Source of the DNA: Flavobacterium zhairuonense
Lineage (GTDB): Bacteria; Bacteroidota; Bacteroidia; Flavobacteriales; Flavobacteriaceae
DNA length: 64,000 nucleotides
NCBI RefSeq assembly: GCF_004352915.1
Contig: NZ_SJSY01000063.1
Coordinates: 1-64,000, forward strand
Reading direction: 5' to 3'
Numbering within the stretch: the stretch's first letter is position 1; each line of letters starts with the position of its first letter. The notes under the pieces were generated by a model. It worked only from the letters and a program-made list of their open reading frames with translations. It was not told where the DNA came from and made no database searches. A program made the translations under genes and the position numbers. Positions 28,532 to 38,507 of this stretch are shown here, in pieces.

Positions 28532-31000
28532 ATGATGAAAAAAAGTCTAAGTACCATATTGATTCTATTGGGAATTTCATTAGCTGCACAGCAGAAAGAT
28601 GATTTAAAACTTTGGTATAAAAATTCTTCAGGAACAGTATGGGAAAATGCGCTGCCAATTGGAAATGGCTTTCAAGGCGCTATGGTATATGGAAATGTCG
28701 AAAAAGAAATTTTTCAACTAAATGAAGCAAGTGTATGGAGCGGAAGTCCAAACAGGAATGATAATCCTGATGCAAAAAATGCACTAAGCGAAATTAGAAG
28801 ACTTATTTTTCAGAAAGAATATAAAAAAGCAGAAAAACTCATCAATGAAAATATAATCACTAAAAAATCCCACGGGCAAATGTTTCAGCCTGTTGGAAAT
28901 TTAGAATTGGATTTTTTGAATCATCAAAACTTTACCGATTATTACCGAGAACTTGATATAGAGAATGCGATTACAAAAACAGTTTATAAAGTTCAGAACG
29001 TTACCTATACACGTGAAGCATTTATGTCTTTCCCTGATCGGGTTTTAGTGATAAAACTTTCTGCTGATAAACCGGGAAAATTGTCGTTTACAGCTGCTTT
29101 TACTTCTGAACATAAAAAACAGGAAATTAAAGTTGAAAACAACAATGAACTTTCACTTTCGGGAACTACAAGTGATCATGAAGGCATAGATGGAAAAGTC
29201 AATTTTAATGCATTGGCAAAGTTCAAAGTCAATGGCGGAGGAATAAAAAGTATTGGAAATTCTATAAAAATTGAAGGAGCAGATTCTGTTTTGATTTATG
29301 TATCTATTGCTAGTAACTTTATTAATTACGATGATATCAGCGGCAATGAAAAGGAACTTGCAAAATCTTTTTTGGACAAGGCATTTGATAAAGAGTATAA
29401 CAATATGAAAAAAGCTCATATTGCTTATTATCAAAAATATTTTAAGAGAGTCAAACTTGATTTTGGAACAACTGAAGCATCCAAACTGCCAACAAATGAA
29501 AGATTAGCGAATTTCAGAAATGTTTCGGATCCATCTTTTGTAACGCTTTATTTTCAGTATGGCAGATATTTATTGATTTCATCTTCACAGCCTGGAGGTC
29601 AGCCTGCCAATTTGCAAGGTATTTGGAATCACAGCATGAATCCTGCATGGGACAGTAAATATACGATCAATATAAATACAGAAATGAATTACTGGCCAGT
29701 TGAGAAAACCAATTTATCAGAAATGCACGAGCCTCTTTTAAAAATGATCCAAGAAGTAGCACAAACCGGAAAAGAGACTGCCAAAGTAATGTATGGAGCC
29801 CGTGGCTGGATGGCGCATCATAATACTGATATATGGAGAATTAACGGCGCTGTCGACGGCGCAACTTGGGGAGTCTGGAATGCCGGCGGAGGCTGGTTGA
29901 GCCAACATTTATGGGAGCATTATCTCTACACGGGCGATAAAGATTATCTTCAATCGGTATATGAAACCCTTAAGGGAGCAGCAGATTTTTATGCTGATTT
30001 CTTGGTAAAAGATCCTGAAAGTGGCTGGCTGGTCGTAGTTCCCGGAAATTCACCTGAAAACGCTCCAACGGCGCATCAAGGTTCTGCAGTAACTGCCGGG
30101 TCAACGATGGACAATCAAATCGTTTTTGATGTTTTTAGTACAGCAATAAAAGCATCTGAAACATTAGGAAAAGACAAACAATACATTGATAGTTTAAAAA
30201 CGTTGCGCAATATGCTTCCGCCAATGCAAATTGGCAAATACAATCAGCTTCAGGAATGGATGGATGATGTTGATGATCCTAAAGATAATCATCGCCACAT
30301 TTCGCATTTATATGGCTTATATCCTTCTAATCAGATTTCGGCTTACAAAACTCCGGAGCTTTTTGCAGCCGCAAAGAATACATTATTGCAAAGAGGAGAT
30401 ATATCTACAGGTTGGAGTATGGGCTGGAAAGTAAATTGGTGGGCAAAAATGCAGGATGGAAACCACGCTTTTAATTTAATCCAAAATCAATTGACTCCAC
30501 TTGGCGTAAACGCTGGAGGCGGGGGTACTTATAATAATCTTTTTGATGCGCATCCGCCATTTCAGATTGATGGAAATTTTGGTTGTACATCAGGTATTGC
30601 TGAAATGTTGATGCAGAGTTCAGACGGTTCGATCCATTTACTTCCCGCTTTGCCCGATACTTTGAAAGAATATGGAGAAATAACTGGTTTGAAAGCGCGA
30701 GGAGGATTTGAAATTAAAGAGTTGAAATGGAAAAATGGAAAATTAGTTGCTGTCAGTATTCAGTCCAATCTTGGAGGAAATCTTAGATTAAGAACTCCAA
30801 ATCAAATCATTCCTAAAAATAAAATGGATTTTAAAACTGCTTCCGGAGGTAATTCAAATGTTTTTTACGAAACAGATGCGATCAAAAAGCCCATCATCGC
30901 TAAAGAATCAACGATAAGACCTTTAAATATTCAACCAACATTTTTATATGATGTTGCTACTGAAAAAGGAAAAATATACCATTTTTCGATTAAGGAATAA
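28532..31000 (+). CDS. GH95 alpha-L-fucosidase / alpha-L-galactosidase
   Basis: 822 residues with a short signal peptide (ending SLAAQ). Family marks: LWYKNSSGTVWENALPIGNG at the N-terminal sandwich, NINTEMNYWPVEKTN in the (alpha/alpha)6 barrel, VVPGNSPENAP, and the DGNFGCTSGIAEML segment carrying the general-base region. GH95 contains alpha-1,2-L-fucosidases. Related enzymes in xylan loci of gut Bacteroides remove L-galactose from glucuronoarabinoxylan. Since this gene sits between a xylan-type esterase and a GH3 xylosidase, the galactosidase reading is attractive but unproven. Confidence 0.9.
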   Translation: MMKKSLSTILILLGISLAAQQKDDLKLWYKNSSGTVWENALPIGNGFQGAMVYGNVEKEIFQLNEASVWSGSPNRNDNPDAKNALSEIRRLIFQKEYKKAEKLINENIITKKSHGQMFQPVGNLELDFLNHQNFTDYYRELDIENAITKTVYKVQNVTYTREAFMSFPDRVLVIKLSADKPGKLSFTAAFTSEHKKQEIKVENNNELSLSGTTSDHEGIDGKVNFNALAKFKVNGGGIKSIGNSIKIEGADSVLIYVSIASNFINYDDISGNEKELAKSFLDKAFDKEYNNMKKAHIAYYQKYFKRVKLDFGTTEASKLPTNERLANFRNVSDPSFVTLYFQYGRYLLISSSQPGGQPANLQGIWNHSMNPAWDSKYTININTEMNYWPVEKTNLSEMHEPLLKMIQEVAQTGKETAKVMYGARGWMAHHNTDIWRINGAVDGATWGVWNAGGGWLSQHLWEHYLYTGDKDYLQSVYETLKGAADFYADFLVKDPESGWLVVVPGNSPENAPTAHQGSAVTAGSTMDNQIVFDVFSTAIKASETLGKDKQYIDSLKTLRNMLPPMQIGKYNQLQEWMDDVDDPKDNHRHISHLYGLYPSNQISAYKTPELFAAAKNTLLQRGDISTGWSMGWKVNWWAKMQDGNHAFNLIQNQLTPLGVNAGGGGTYNNLFDAHPPFQIDGNFGCTSGIAEMLMQSSDGSIHLLPALPDTLKEYGEITGLKARGGFEIKELKWKNGKLVAVSIQSNLGGNLRLRTPNQIIPKNKMDFKTASGGNSNVFYETDAIKKPIIAKESTIRPLNIQPTFLYDVATEKGKIYHFSIKE

Positions 31001-31068
31001 ATTACAGTCATTTCAATATGAGTGACTTAGAGTAAAAGTTTTTTTTAAAATTTAAATTCAAAGAAAAC

Positions 31069-33663
31069 ATGAAAAACAAGTTTCTATTTATAATAAGTTT
31101 ACTATCGTTTTTTTGTGCCAATGCGCAGCAATATCCTTTTAAAAATCCTTCTCTTAGTTCTGAAGAAAGAGCAAAAGATCTAATTTCACGATTGACGCTT
31201 GAAGAAAAAGCGGCTTTAATGTGCGATCAGAGTGATGCTATACCACGATTAGGAATCAAAAAATTCAATTGGTGGAGCGAAGCTTTGCACGGTTATGCGA
31301 ATAATGATAATGTGACGGTTTTTCCTGAACCTATTGGCATGGCAGCATCATTTGATGATCAGTTGTTATATCATGTTTTTGATGCGGTTTCAGATGAAGC
31401 CCGTGCTAAATACAATCAGTGGATTAAAAACGGCAACGAGAATAAGCGTTTTTTAAGCCTTTCGGTTTGGACGCCTAATGTAAATATTTTTAGAGATCCG
31501 CGCTGGGGCCGTGGTCAGGAAACTTATGGCGAAGACCCGTATCTTACTTCGCGAATGGGAATTTCTGTTGTTAAAGGATTACAAGGCCCTGAAGATGCTA
31601 AATACCGAAAACTTTTGGCTTGTGCGAAACATTTTGCGGTTCATTCAGGTCCTGAATGGAGCAGACATGAATTGAATCTTAATAATGTAAATCCGAGGGA
31701 ATTATATGAGACTTATCTGCCAGCCTTTAAATCATTGGTTCAAGATGCCGATGTTCGCCAAGTAATGTGTGCTTATCAGCGTTTAGATGATGAACCTTGC
31801 TGCAGTAATAGAAGATTGCTGCAAGGCATTCTTCGTGATGAATGGGGCTATAAATATATGGTGGTTTCAGATTGCGGTGCGGTGACTGATTTTTATACCA
31901 CTCATAAAGTTTCGTCTGATGAAACACATGCCGCGTCTAAAGCCGTACTGGCAGGAACTGATGTAGAATGTGTTTGGGAAAAATATCCCTTTAAAAATCT
32001 TCCGGAAGCAGTTGAGAAAGATTTAATAAAAGAGTCGGATATCAATAAAAGCCTTCTTCGTGTTTTAGTTGGCCGTTTTGATTTGGGCGAAATGGATGAT
32101 GATACAATTGTTGCATGGGCTCAAATTCCGGCAACTGTTCTTAACAGCAAAGAACATCAGCAATTAGCACTTGAAATGGCTCAAAAGTCAATGACGCTTT
32201 TGCAAAACAAGAACAATATTCTTCCTTTAAATAAATCCATCAATAAAGTAGCCGTTATTGGTCCAAATGCCGAAAATGAGCCAATGTTATGGGGGAATTA
32301 TAATGGAACTCCTGTTAAAACAATAACGATCAAAAGTGGAGTAGAATCAAAACTTCCTGTAAATAAAATATTTTATGATAAAGCCTGTGATTTAGTAGAA
32401 GATAAAGTAAATCAAACCTACTTTGACCAACTTTCTTTTGAAGGGAAAAAAGGGATGAAAGCAACTTATTGGAATAACTCGAATAGAGAAGGCAGTCCAG
32501 TAGTATCACAACAGATTTTAAATCCGATAAAAATGACAACTGCTGGTCAGCATGAATTTGCTTCCGGAGTGAAATTAGAAGGATTTTCAGCAAAATATGA
32601 GGCAGAATTTTCAGCTAAAGCAAATGATACATTGGTTTTTAAAACTGGTGCCACCGGAACTTTCGGATTAATAGTTGACGGAATTTCTAAAGCAAAATAC
32701 ACCAATTGGAGAACAGTACCGGGAAAAATTCCATTTGCCGTTGAAGCAGGTAAAAAATATAAAATCGAAATTAATTACGCCCAGTCAAACAATTGGCAGG
32801 CCAACCTTGAATTTGATTTTGGAAAAGAATTCGATATAAATTTCGGAGCTTTAATCCAGAAATTAAATGGTATTGATACTGTGATTTTTGTCGGCGGACT
32901 TTCGACTTTGCTGGAGGGTGAAGAAATGCCGGTTTCGTATCCGGGTTTTAAAGGAGGAGACAGAACGAATATAGAACTTCCGGCTGTTCAGAGAAAATGT
33001 CTGCAAGAACTTAAAAAAGCGGGTAAAAAAGTAGTTTTTGTAAACTGCTCGGGTTCTGCAATTGCTTTTGCGCCAGAAACATCAAGCTGTGATGCCATTT
33101 TACAGGCATGGTATCCTGGGGAATCAGGTGGCCAGGCTGTTGCCGATGTTCTTTTTGGAGATTATAATCCTGCGGGGAAACTTCCGGTTTCATTTTATAA
33201 AAATTCAGATATATTGGGAGATTTTGAGGATTATTCTATGAAAGGACGCACGTACAGATATACAACGGATGTTTTATTTCCTTTTGGTTTTGGTTTGAGT
33301 TATTCTAAATTCAATATCGGTACGGCGAAGCTGAGCAATCCAAAAATAAAATCAAATGAAAGCACACAATTGAGTTTTTCCATTAAAAACAGCAGTAAAC
33401 GTGATGGAACTGAGATTGTTCAAGTGTATGTTCGAAAATTAAATGATATAGATGGCCCATTAAAAACCCTGAAAGCTTTTAAACGAATCAATTTAAAAGC
33501 GGGAGAAAGTCAAAATGTAACAATTGATTTGCCATCATCTTCATTTGAATTTTATGATCAAAACACTAGAAATATGAAGGTAACTCCAGGTGAGTATGAG
33601 GTGTATTATGGTAATAGTTCAAAAACTCAAGATTTAAAAATGATTAAAGTTTTTGTTCAATAA
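31069..33663 (+). CDS. GH3 beta-xylosidase with inserted PA14 domain
   Basis: 864 residues with a signal peptide (ending ANAQ). The N-terminal GH3 barrel contains FNWWSEALHGYA, the RDPRWGRGQETYGEDPYL block typical of xylosidase-type GH3, and the nucleophile Asp (~267) in VVSDCGAV. The second domain is interrupted by a PA14-like insert (about 460-585, MKATYWNNSNREGSP to WQANLEFDF), then continues with LLEGEEMPV, WYPGESGGQAVADVLFGDY, and a C-terminal FN3-like domain. Likely periplasmic, releasing xylose from non-reducing ends. Last gene of the operon; an imperfect hairpin at 33680-33713 may terminate it. Confidence 0.9.
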   Translation: MKNKFLFIISLLSFFCANAQQYPFKNPSLSSEERAKDLISRLTLEEKAALMCDQSDAIPRLGIKKFNWWSEALHGYANNDNVTVFPEPIGMAASFDDQLLYHVFDAVSDEARAKYNQWIKNGNENKRFLSLSVWTPNVNIFRDPRWGRGQETYGEDPYLTSRMGISVVKGLQGPEDAKYRKLLACAKHFAVHSGPEWSRHELNLNNVNPRELYETYLPAFKSLVQDADVRQVMCAYQRLDDEPCCSNRRLLQGILRDEWGYKYMVVSDCGAVTDFYTTHKVSSDETHAASKAVLAGTDVECVWEKYPFKNLPEAVEKDLIKESDINKSLLRVLVGRFDLGEMDDDTIVAWAQIPATVLNSKEHQQLALEMAQKSMTLLQNKNNILPLNKSINKVAVIGPNAENEPMLWGNYNGTPVKTITIKSGVESKLPVNKIFYDKACDLVEDKVNQTYFDQLSFEGKKGMKATYWNNSNREGSPVVSQQILNPIKMTTAGQHEFASGVKLEGFSAKYEAEFSAKANDTLVFKTGATGTFGLIVDGISKAKYTNWRTVPGKIPFAVEAGKKYKIEINYAQSNNWQANLEFDFGKEFDINFGALIQKLNGIDTVIFVGGLSTLLEGEEMPVSYPGFKGGDRTNIELPAVQRKCLQELKKAGKKVVFVNCSGSAIAFAPETSSCDAILQAWYPGESGGQAVADVLFGDYNPAGKLPVSFYKNSDILGDFEDYSMKGRTYRYTTDVLFPFGFGLSYSKFNIGTAKLSNPKIKSNESTQLSFSIKNSSKRDGTEIVQVYVRKLNDIDGPLKTLKAFKRINLKAGESQNVTIDLPSSSFEFYDQNTRNMKVTPGEYEVYYGNSSKTQDLKMIKVFVQ

Positions 33664-33803
33664 TCTATCAAAATTCAACGCCTGCTTGAGAAATATTGTT
33701 TTTTGAAGTAGGCAAAATTCTAATAATATACTTAATTAACATGCGTAAAAATTGCATTTTCAATTAAAAAGTATATATTTAATTTAAATTTCCTCAATAA
33801 TGT

Positions 33804-36800
33804 ATGGCTCCAAAAATTTGTGTTAAAGCGATAGTTATTCTATTTTTTATAGTAAACAAATTGTTTTCTCAGGATAAATTTGAAAACTATCAATTTAGAT
33901 TAGTAGATAAAGAAGCTTCGAAAAGTGGTATCTATACCATTTCACAGGATCAGTCTGGATTTATGTGGATGGGTACAAATGGTGCTGGCTTGTATAAATA
34001 CGACGGAGTTAATTATGTTGCTTATGAACAAAATTCCAAACGGAGTAATTCTATTAATAGCAATTTAATTTATGTTACTTACGTTGATACTCGCAACCGG
34101 TTGTGGATAGGGACTGACGAAGGATTATGTCTGTATAATCGAAACTTAGACAATTTTGAAAGCATTGATATTCAGAAGAAAATTAAAAAAGAAACTGTAA
34201 TTTCTATTAAAAGCATTCTTGAAGACAATAACGGAAATCTACTGTTAGGAACAGTTAACAACGGTTTACTAAAATTAAATACTACAACGCGGAAAATTAC
34301 TAAAGTCAATTCTGATGTAGCCAATAACGCTAATTATCTTATCAATAGTCTTGCAAAAGATAAAAAAGGAACCATTTACTTGGGAACAAATTTAGGATTG
34401 AAAATATTCGATCCTATAAAGAATGAGACAAAAAAGATTAACATTGGCAATGACAATCGGATACACTCGGCAAGCATTGTGTCTATGTGTTTAGATAGTA
34501 ATCAAAACTTATGGATTGGCGACGGATTTAAAGGCTTGATAAAAGTCGATTTACATTCTAAAGTTAAACAAGCCTTTTACTATCCTATTACTAAAAAAAG
34601 AATCATGTCAATTTTGGCAAGAGATTCTAAAACAATTCTTTGTGCAACCGAAAATGATGGATTAATCATAGTTGATGATCAGGGTGTTGTTCAAAAAAAA
34701 TATGTAAACAGCAAGTTCAATACACGTAGTTTGAGTTCAAATTCGGTTTGGTCTTTATTATTAGACAGAGAGAATAGAATTTGGCTGGGCTATTATAATA
34801 AAGGTTTAGGCGTTTTTGATAAAATAAACAGTAAAGTCAATATCATAGAAAGTTTGCCTGGAAATCCACAATCCTTACAAACCAGTTGTGTGACCGGAAT
34901 AGCTAAAGATCATCAGGGACAATTATGGATTTCTATGGAAGGTGGAGGAGTGGATGTTTACAATCCCATAACCAAAGACTTTAAACATATTACTAAATCA
35001 GATGGCAAATTATATTCTGGATTAACCAATGATAATATCACAAAGGTATTTATTGACAAAAAACAAAATGTCTGGCTATCGAGTTGGAACGAAGGGATTT
35101 TTCTTTTAAAGAAAGGAAGCAGGAGTTTTATTAATTATAATACTAAAAATACACCTAATCTAGCCTCAGATAATATTATGAGTATTACAGAAGATTCCAG
35201 AGGTATAATTTGGATTGGAACTTTTGCTAAAGGACTACATTATTATACTCCGTCAGACGGACAATTTCACCATTGTAATGCGAAGCCATTTTTGACAAAT
35301 GCAATAACAAATATTGACATCAGAAATGTAATGGTTGATTCAGATGATGCTGTTTGGGTTGGTTCAACAACAGGTCTTTATAAAGTGGTTACGAATGATT
35401 TTATCACTTTTTCTGTGACTTCTTTTAGAGATAAAATGTCGGAGAAACTTAAAAATCATAAAAGTACTCATACAATTAATGCTTTATATGAGGCTAAAAA
35501 TAAAGAAATCTGGATTGGTACTGATGGCGCAGGATTATTCAGTTACAATAAAAAAACGAATGTCCTAAAATGGTATATCAATTTTAAAGGACTGCATGAA
35601 AAATCAATTTCGGCGATTACAGAATCTAATGACGAAAGCATTTGGTTAAGTGGAAAAAAAGGAATTACGAGATTGGATTTAAAAAACAATACTACCGTAA
35701 ACTATTCTACCTTTGACGGTTTGCTAGGTAATGATTTCAATAATAATGCAGTTTTAAGAGATGAAGATGGAATGCTTTATTTTGGGAGTTACGAGGGTTT
35801 AAACTATTTTAATCCTTCTAATTTGGTTAAAAGTAAAAAGCAATTACCTATTTATTTTACTGATCTGAAGCTTTTCAATAAATCAGTCGGACCACTTGAA
35901 AAAAATTCGCCACTTATAAAAGTACTTTCCGAAACAAAAAAAATAATTCTTAAACACGATCAGTCTGTATTTACAATTGATTTTATTGCGGTGAATTATT
36001 CTTTTCCAGCTAGAAATGAATTTGCCTATTATTTAGAAGGTTTTGATGATTCTTGGAATTATGTCGGAAACAAACGTTCGGCAACTTACACCAATTTAGC
36101 TCCTGGAAATTATACATTTAAAGTTAAAGCTTCAGAAAAAAACGGAGCTTGGAGCAAGGTGCCGTTGGAGTTAAAAATTGAGATATTGCCGCCATGGTGG
36201 AAAACATCTTTTGCTTATTTATTTTATACGCTTTTACTTGGGGCAGCGATTCATTTTGCCAATCAGTATTATCAAAATCGATTTAAACAAAAACAAATGA
36301 TCGAGTTTGAAAAACAGAAAGCGATTCAGATTGAAAAATTAAACAATAAAAAATTACAATTCTTTACCAATATTTCACATGAGTTCAGGACTCCATTAAC
36401 ATTGATTTTAAATCCTTTAGGAGATATCATAAAAAATAGCAGCCAGCAACTTCCAGAAGGTGTTCTGAATAAATTGCAAACGATTCAAAAAAGTTCTGAC
36501 AGACTTTCGAGACTGATTAATGAGTTGATGGATTTTAATAAACTTCAGTTCAATAAAATGAATCTTCAATTACAATTGATTGAAGTGGTTGGTTTTACAA
36601 AAGAAGTTGTCAGTTATTTTAATGAAGAAGCATTAAGCCGCGGAATTGAGTTGCAATTTGAATCCAATAAAACTTCACTAAAAGACTGGATCGACCCGAA
36701 AATGTTTGAAAAAATTATTTTTAATGTCGTTTCAAATGCTTTTAAAGTTACGCCGGATAATGGAAAAATTAAGGTGAAAATCATAATTAATAGCGAACAA

Positions 36801-37943
36801 ATTCATTTTCCTTTAATTGATTCATCAGATACTGCGCCTTATTTTACAATAGTTGTTGAAGATACTGGTTCGGGATTAGATAAAAAAGATATTAAAAAGA
36901 TTTTTGATCGTTTTTATCAGGTAAACAATTTGAACAAAGCGTATTATGGAAGTACAGGAATTGGCTTGGAAGTTGTTCGCGGATTTGTCGAATTACATAA
37001 AGGGATAATTGAGGTTGAAAGCGAATTGGGAGTAGGCACTATTTTTAAATTGCTGTTTCCTGTTGGAAAAGAATTTTTTAATGAAAACGAAATATTGCTT
37101 GAAGAATATAAAAAGGATAATAAAATAAGCTTTAAGCCAATTGTCGAAAAAGAGGACATCCAATTGACTGATGATGAGGAGCATCAAGACCGAATTTATA
37201 CGGTTTTGATTGTTGAAGACAATGTCGAACTTCGAAATTATCTAAAAAGTGAACTCAAAAAAGAATACAAAGTCATAGTTGCCGAAAATGGGCAAGTTGG
37301 TTTAGACTTAGCTTTGCAAAAACTGCCTGATTTGATTTTAACCGACGTGATTATGCCTGTCATGAATGGTTTGGAATTATGCAAAAATATAAAAGCCAAT
37401 TTAAAAACAAGCCATATTCCGTTAATGATGTTGTCTGCAAAAGCCTTAGTTAAAGACAGATTGGAAGGGATTGATTCTGGTGCTGACATGTATTTAAGCA
37501 AACCTTTTGATATGGATATTTTGAGGTCTAGTTTAACACAGTTGATTAATAGCAGACAAATTATGTTCAATAAGTTCTATAACGGAATTACTTCAACAGC
37601 TAAAGAAAAAACTACAACTTTAGACAATGAATTCATAAAAAATGTTCTGAATTACATCAATGAAAATATTCGTGAAACCGAATTGAGCGTAGAAGTTTTG
37701 GCTTCGAATGTTTTTTTGAGCAGAAGCCAGTTGTATCGTAAAGTCAAGACATTAACGGGCGTATCAGTCAATGAATTTATTCGGAATGTTCGTTTAGAAA
37801 AAGCTAAAGAACTAATAGAATTAGGAAATGATAATATAACGGAAATCAGTTATAAAGTAGGTTTTAGTTCGCCATCTTATTTTACTAAATGTTATAAAGA
37901 AAAATTTGGATGTCTGCCAACACAAAAAGTAAGCAATAGTTAA
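33804..37943 (+). CDS. Hybrid two-component system sensor/regulator (HTCS)
   Basis: 1379 residues. A signal/anchor is followed by ~14 two-component-regulator propeller blades (repeated IWIGT, LWIG, IWLG motifs, to ~680), a Y_Y_Y domain (about 710-795, YYLEGFDDSWNYVG), a transmembrane helix (~800-820), HisKA with His ~859 in ISHEFRTPLTLIL, HATPase (~930-1085, GIGLEVVRGFVELHKG), a receiver domain with phospho-Asp ~1181 in LILTDVIMP, and an AraC-type HTH (~1275-1379). HTCS proteins sense oligosaccharides in the periplasm and activate nearby SusCD/GH genes. It lies between the GH3 operon and SusC. The CAACCGGTTG at 34094-34103 inside blade coding (N-R-L-W) is probably chance. Confidence 0.95.
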   Translation: MAPKICVKAIVILFFIVNKLFSQDKFENYQFRLVDKEASKSGIYTISQDQSGFMWMGTNGAGLYKYDGVNYVAYEQNSKRSNSINSNLIYVTYVDTRNRLWIGTDEGLCLYNRNLDNFESIDIQKKIKKETVISIKSILEDNNGNLLLGTVNNGLLKLNTTTRKITKVNSDVANNANYLINSLAKDKKGTIYLGTNLGLKIFDPIKNETKKINIGNDNRIHSASIVSMCLDSNQNLWIGDGFKGLIKVDLHSKVKQAFYYPITKKRIMSILARDSKTILCATENDGLIIVDDQGVVQKKYVNSKFNTRSLSSNSVWSLLLDRENRIWLGYYNKGLGVFDKINSKVNIIESLPGNPQSLQTSCVTGIAKDHQGQLWISMEGGGVDVYNPITKDFKHITKSDGKLYSGLTNDNITKVFIDKKQNVWLSSWNEGIFLLKKGSRSFINYNTKNTPNLASDNIMSITEDSRGIIWIGTFAKGLHYYTPSDGQFHHCNAKPFLTNAITNIDIRNVMVDSDDAVWVGSTTGLYKVVTNDFITFSVTSFRDKMSEKLKNHKSTHTINALYEAKNKEIWIGTDGAGLFSYNKKTNVLKWYINFKGLHEKSISAITESNDESIWLSGKKGITRLDLKNNTTVNYSTFDGLLGNDFNNNAVLRDEDGMLYFGSYEGLNYFNPSNLVKSKKQLPIYFTDLKLFNKSVGPLEKNSPLIKVLSETKKIILKHDQSVFTIDFIAVNYSFPARNEFAYYLEGFDDSWNYVGNKRSATYTNLAPGNYTFKVKASEKNGAWSKVPLELKIEILPPWWKTSFAYLFYTLLLGAAIHFANQYYQNRFKQKQMIEFEKQKAIQIEKLNNKKLQFFTNISHEFRTPLTLILNPLGDIIKNSSQQLPEGVLNKLQTIQKSSDRLSRLINELMDFNKLQFNKMNLQLQLIEVVGFTKEVVSYFNEEALSRGIELQFESNKTSLKDWIDPKMFEKIIFNVVSNAFKVTPDNGKIKVKIIINSEQIHFPLIDSSDTAPYFTIVVEDTGSGLDKKDIKKIFDRFYQVNNLNKAYYGSTGIGLEVVRGFVELHKGIIEVESELGVGTIFKLLFPVGKEFFNENEILLEEYKKDNKISFKPIVEKEDIQLTDDEEHQDRIYTVLIVEDNVELRNYLKSELKKEYKVIVAENGQVGLDLALQKLPDLILTDVIMPVMNGLELCKNIKANLKTSHIPLMMLSAKALVKDRLEGIDSGADMYLSKPFDMDILRSSLTQLINSRQIMFNKFYNGITSTAKEKTTTLDNEFIKNVLNYINENIRETELSVEVLASNVFLSRSQLYRKVKTLTGVSVNEFIRNVRLEKAKELIELGNDNITEISYKVGFSSPSYFTKCYKEKFGCLPTQKVSNS

Positions 37944-37963
37944 TTATATCAATTTCCCCTCTA

Positions 37964-37995
37964 AAAAAGACGAAGTATTTCGTCTTTTTTTTTTG
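37964..37995 (+). terminator. Terminator after HTCS gene
   Basis: AAAAAAGACGAA and TTCGTCTTTTTT arms with a 3-base loop, running into a T10+ tract. Confidence 0.9.
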
Positions 37996-38013
37996 CTTTT
38001 AAATGAATCAAAT

Positions 38014-38021
38014 AACCGGTT
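38014..38021. promoter_or_regulatory. Weak operator-like AACCGGTT
   Basis: Only the inner 8 bp of the palindrome are present (T-AACCGGTT-T); the outer C/G pair is lost. It lies ~490 bp before SusC and ~290 bp before the candidate -7, so it is at best a degenerate or remote site. Confidence 0.25.
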
Positions 38022-38285
38022 TTTAGAGACTACATATTTTGATTTCTTTTGCACCTCTTTATTTTTTTAAAAGAAGAAATATCGGGAGCGATTTCGTCTC
38101 TTTTTGATTGTGAAATAGAAATTTATAAGTCGTTTATTTTTTCTATATCCAAAAATTATGATACAAAAAATGGCAATAATATATTTTTCATTTCAATTGA
38201 TTAAGCGCTGTAAAACCCTGAATTTGCTATTTTTTTAACTATGATGCTACAAATTTGATAGATTATGCATCAAATGTAGTATGTG

Positions 38286-38311
38286 AAATTTATGTTAACA
38301 ATCTACTTTTG
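38286..38311 (+). promoter_or_regulatory. Candidate SusC/D promoter (-7 TACTTTTG)
   Basis: TACTTTTG at 38304-38311 fits TAnnTTTG. The -33 position holds only ATGTG near 38281-38285, a poor match, as expected for a promoter that needs an activator such as the HTCS. The transcript would have a ~190-base leader. Nothing else is seen in the gap 37996-38507. Confidence 0.35.
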
Positions 38312-38507
38312 GTAGAATCAAAATTAGAATAAACATGAAACAAATTACTAACAATCTTAAACCCATTTAGAATATGAATTAAAACCATATTTATGTATTG
38401 CAAGCGGCTTTTAAATTCAAAAAATAAAGGACAATATTAATACAATAAATAACAAACAAACAAAACTTTACAACCAACAATTATTTAACTAAAACAAAAA
38501 ACCAATT

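Noticed and set aside
34094..34103. CAACCGGTTG inside the HTCS gene as a fourth operator
   Set aside because: It falls in frame on codons for Q/R-N-R-L-W of a propeller blade, a motif dictated by the protein, and is far from any start.
38014..38021. AACCGGTT upstream of SusC as a full operator
   Set aside because: The outer C/G pair of the palindrome is missing and it is remote from the candidate promoter; kept only as a weak feature.
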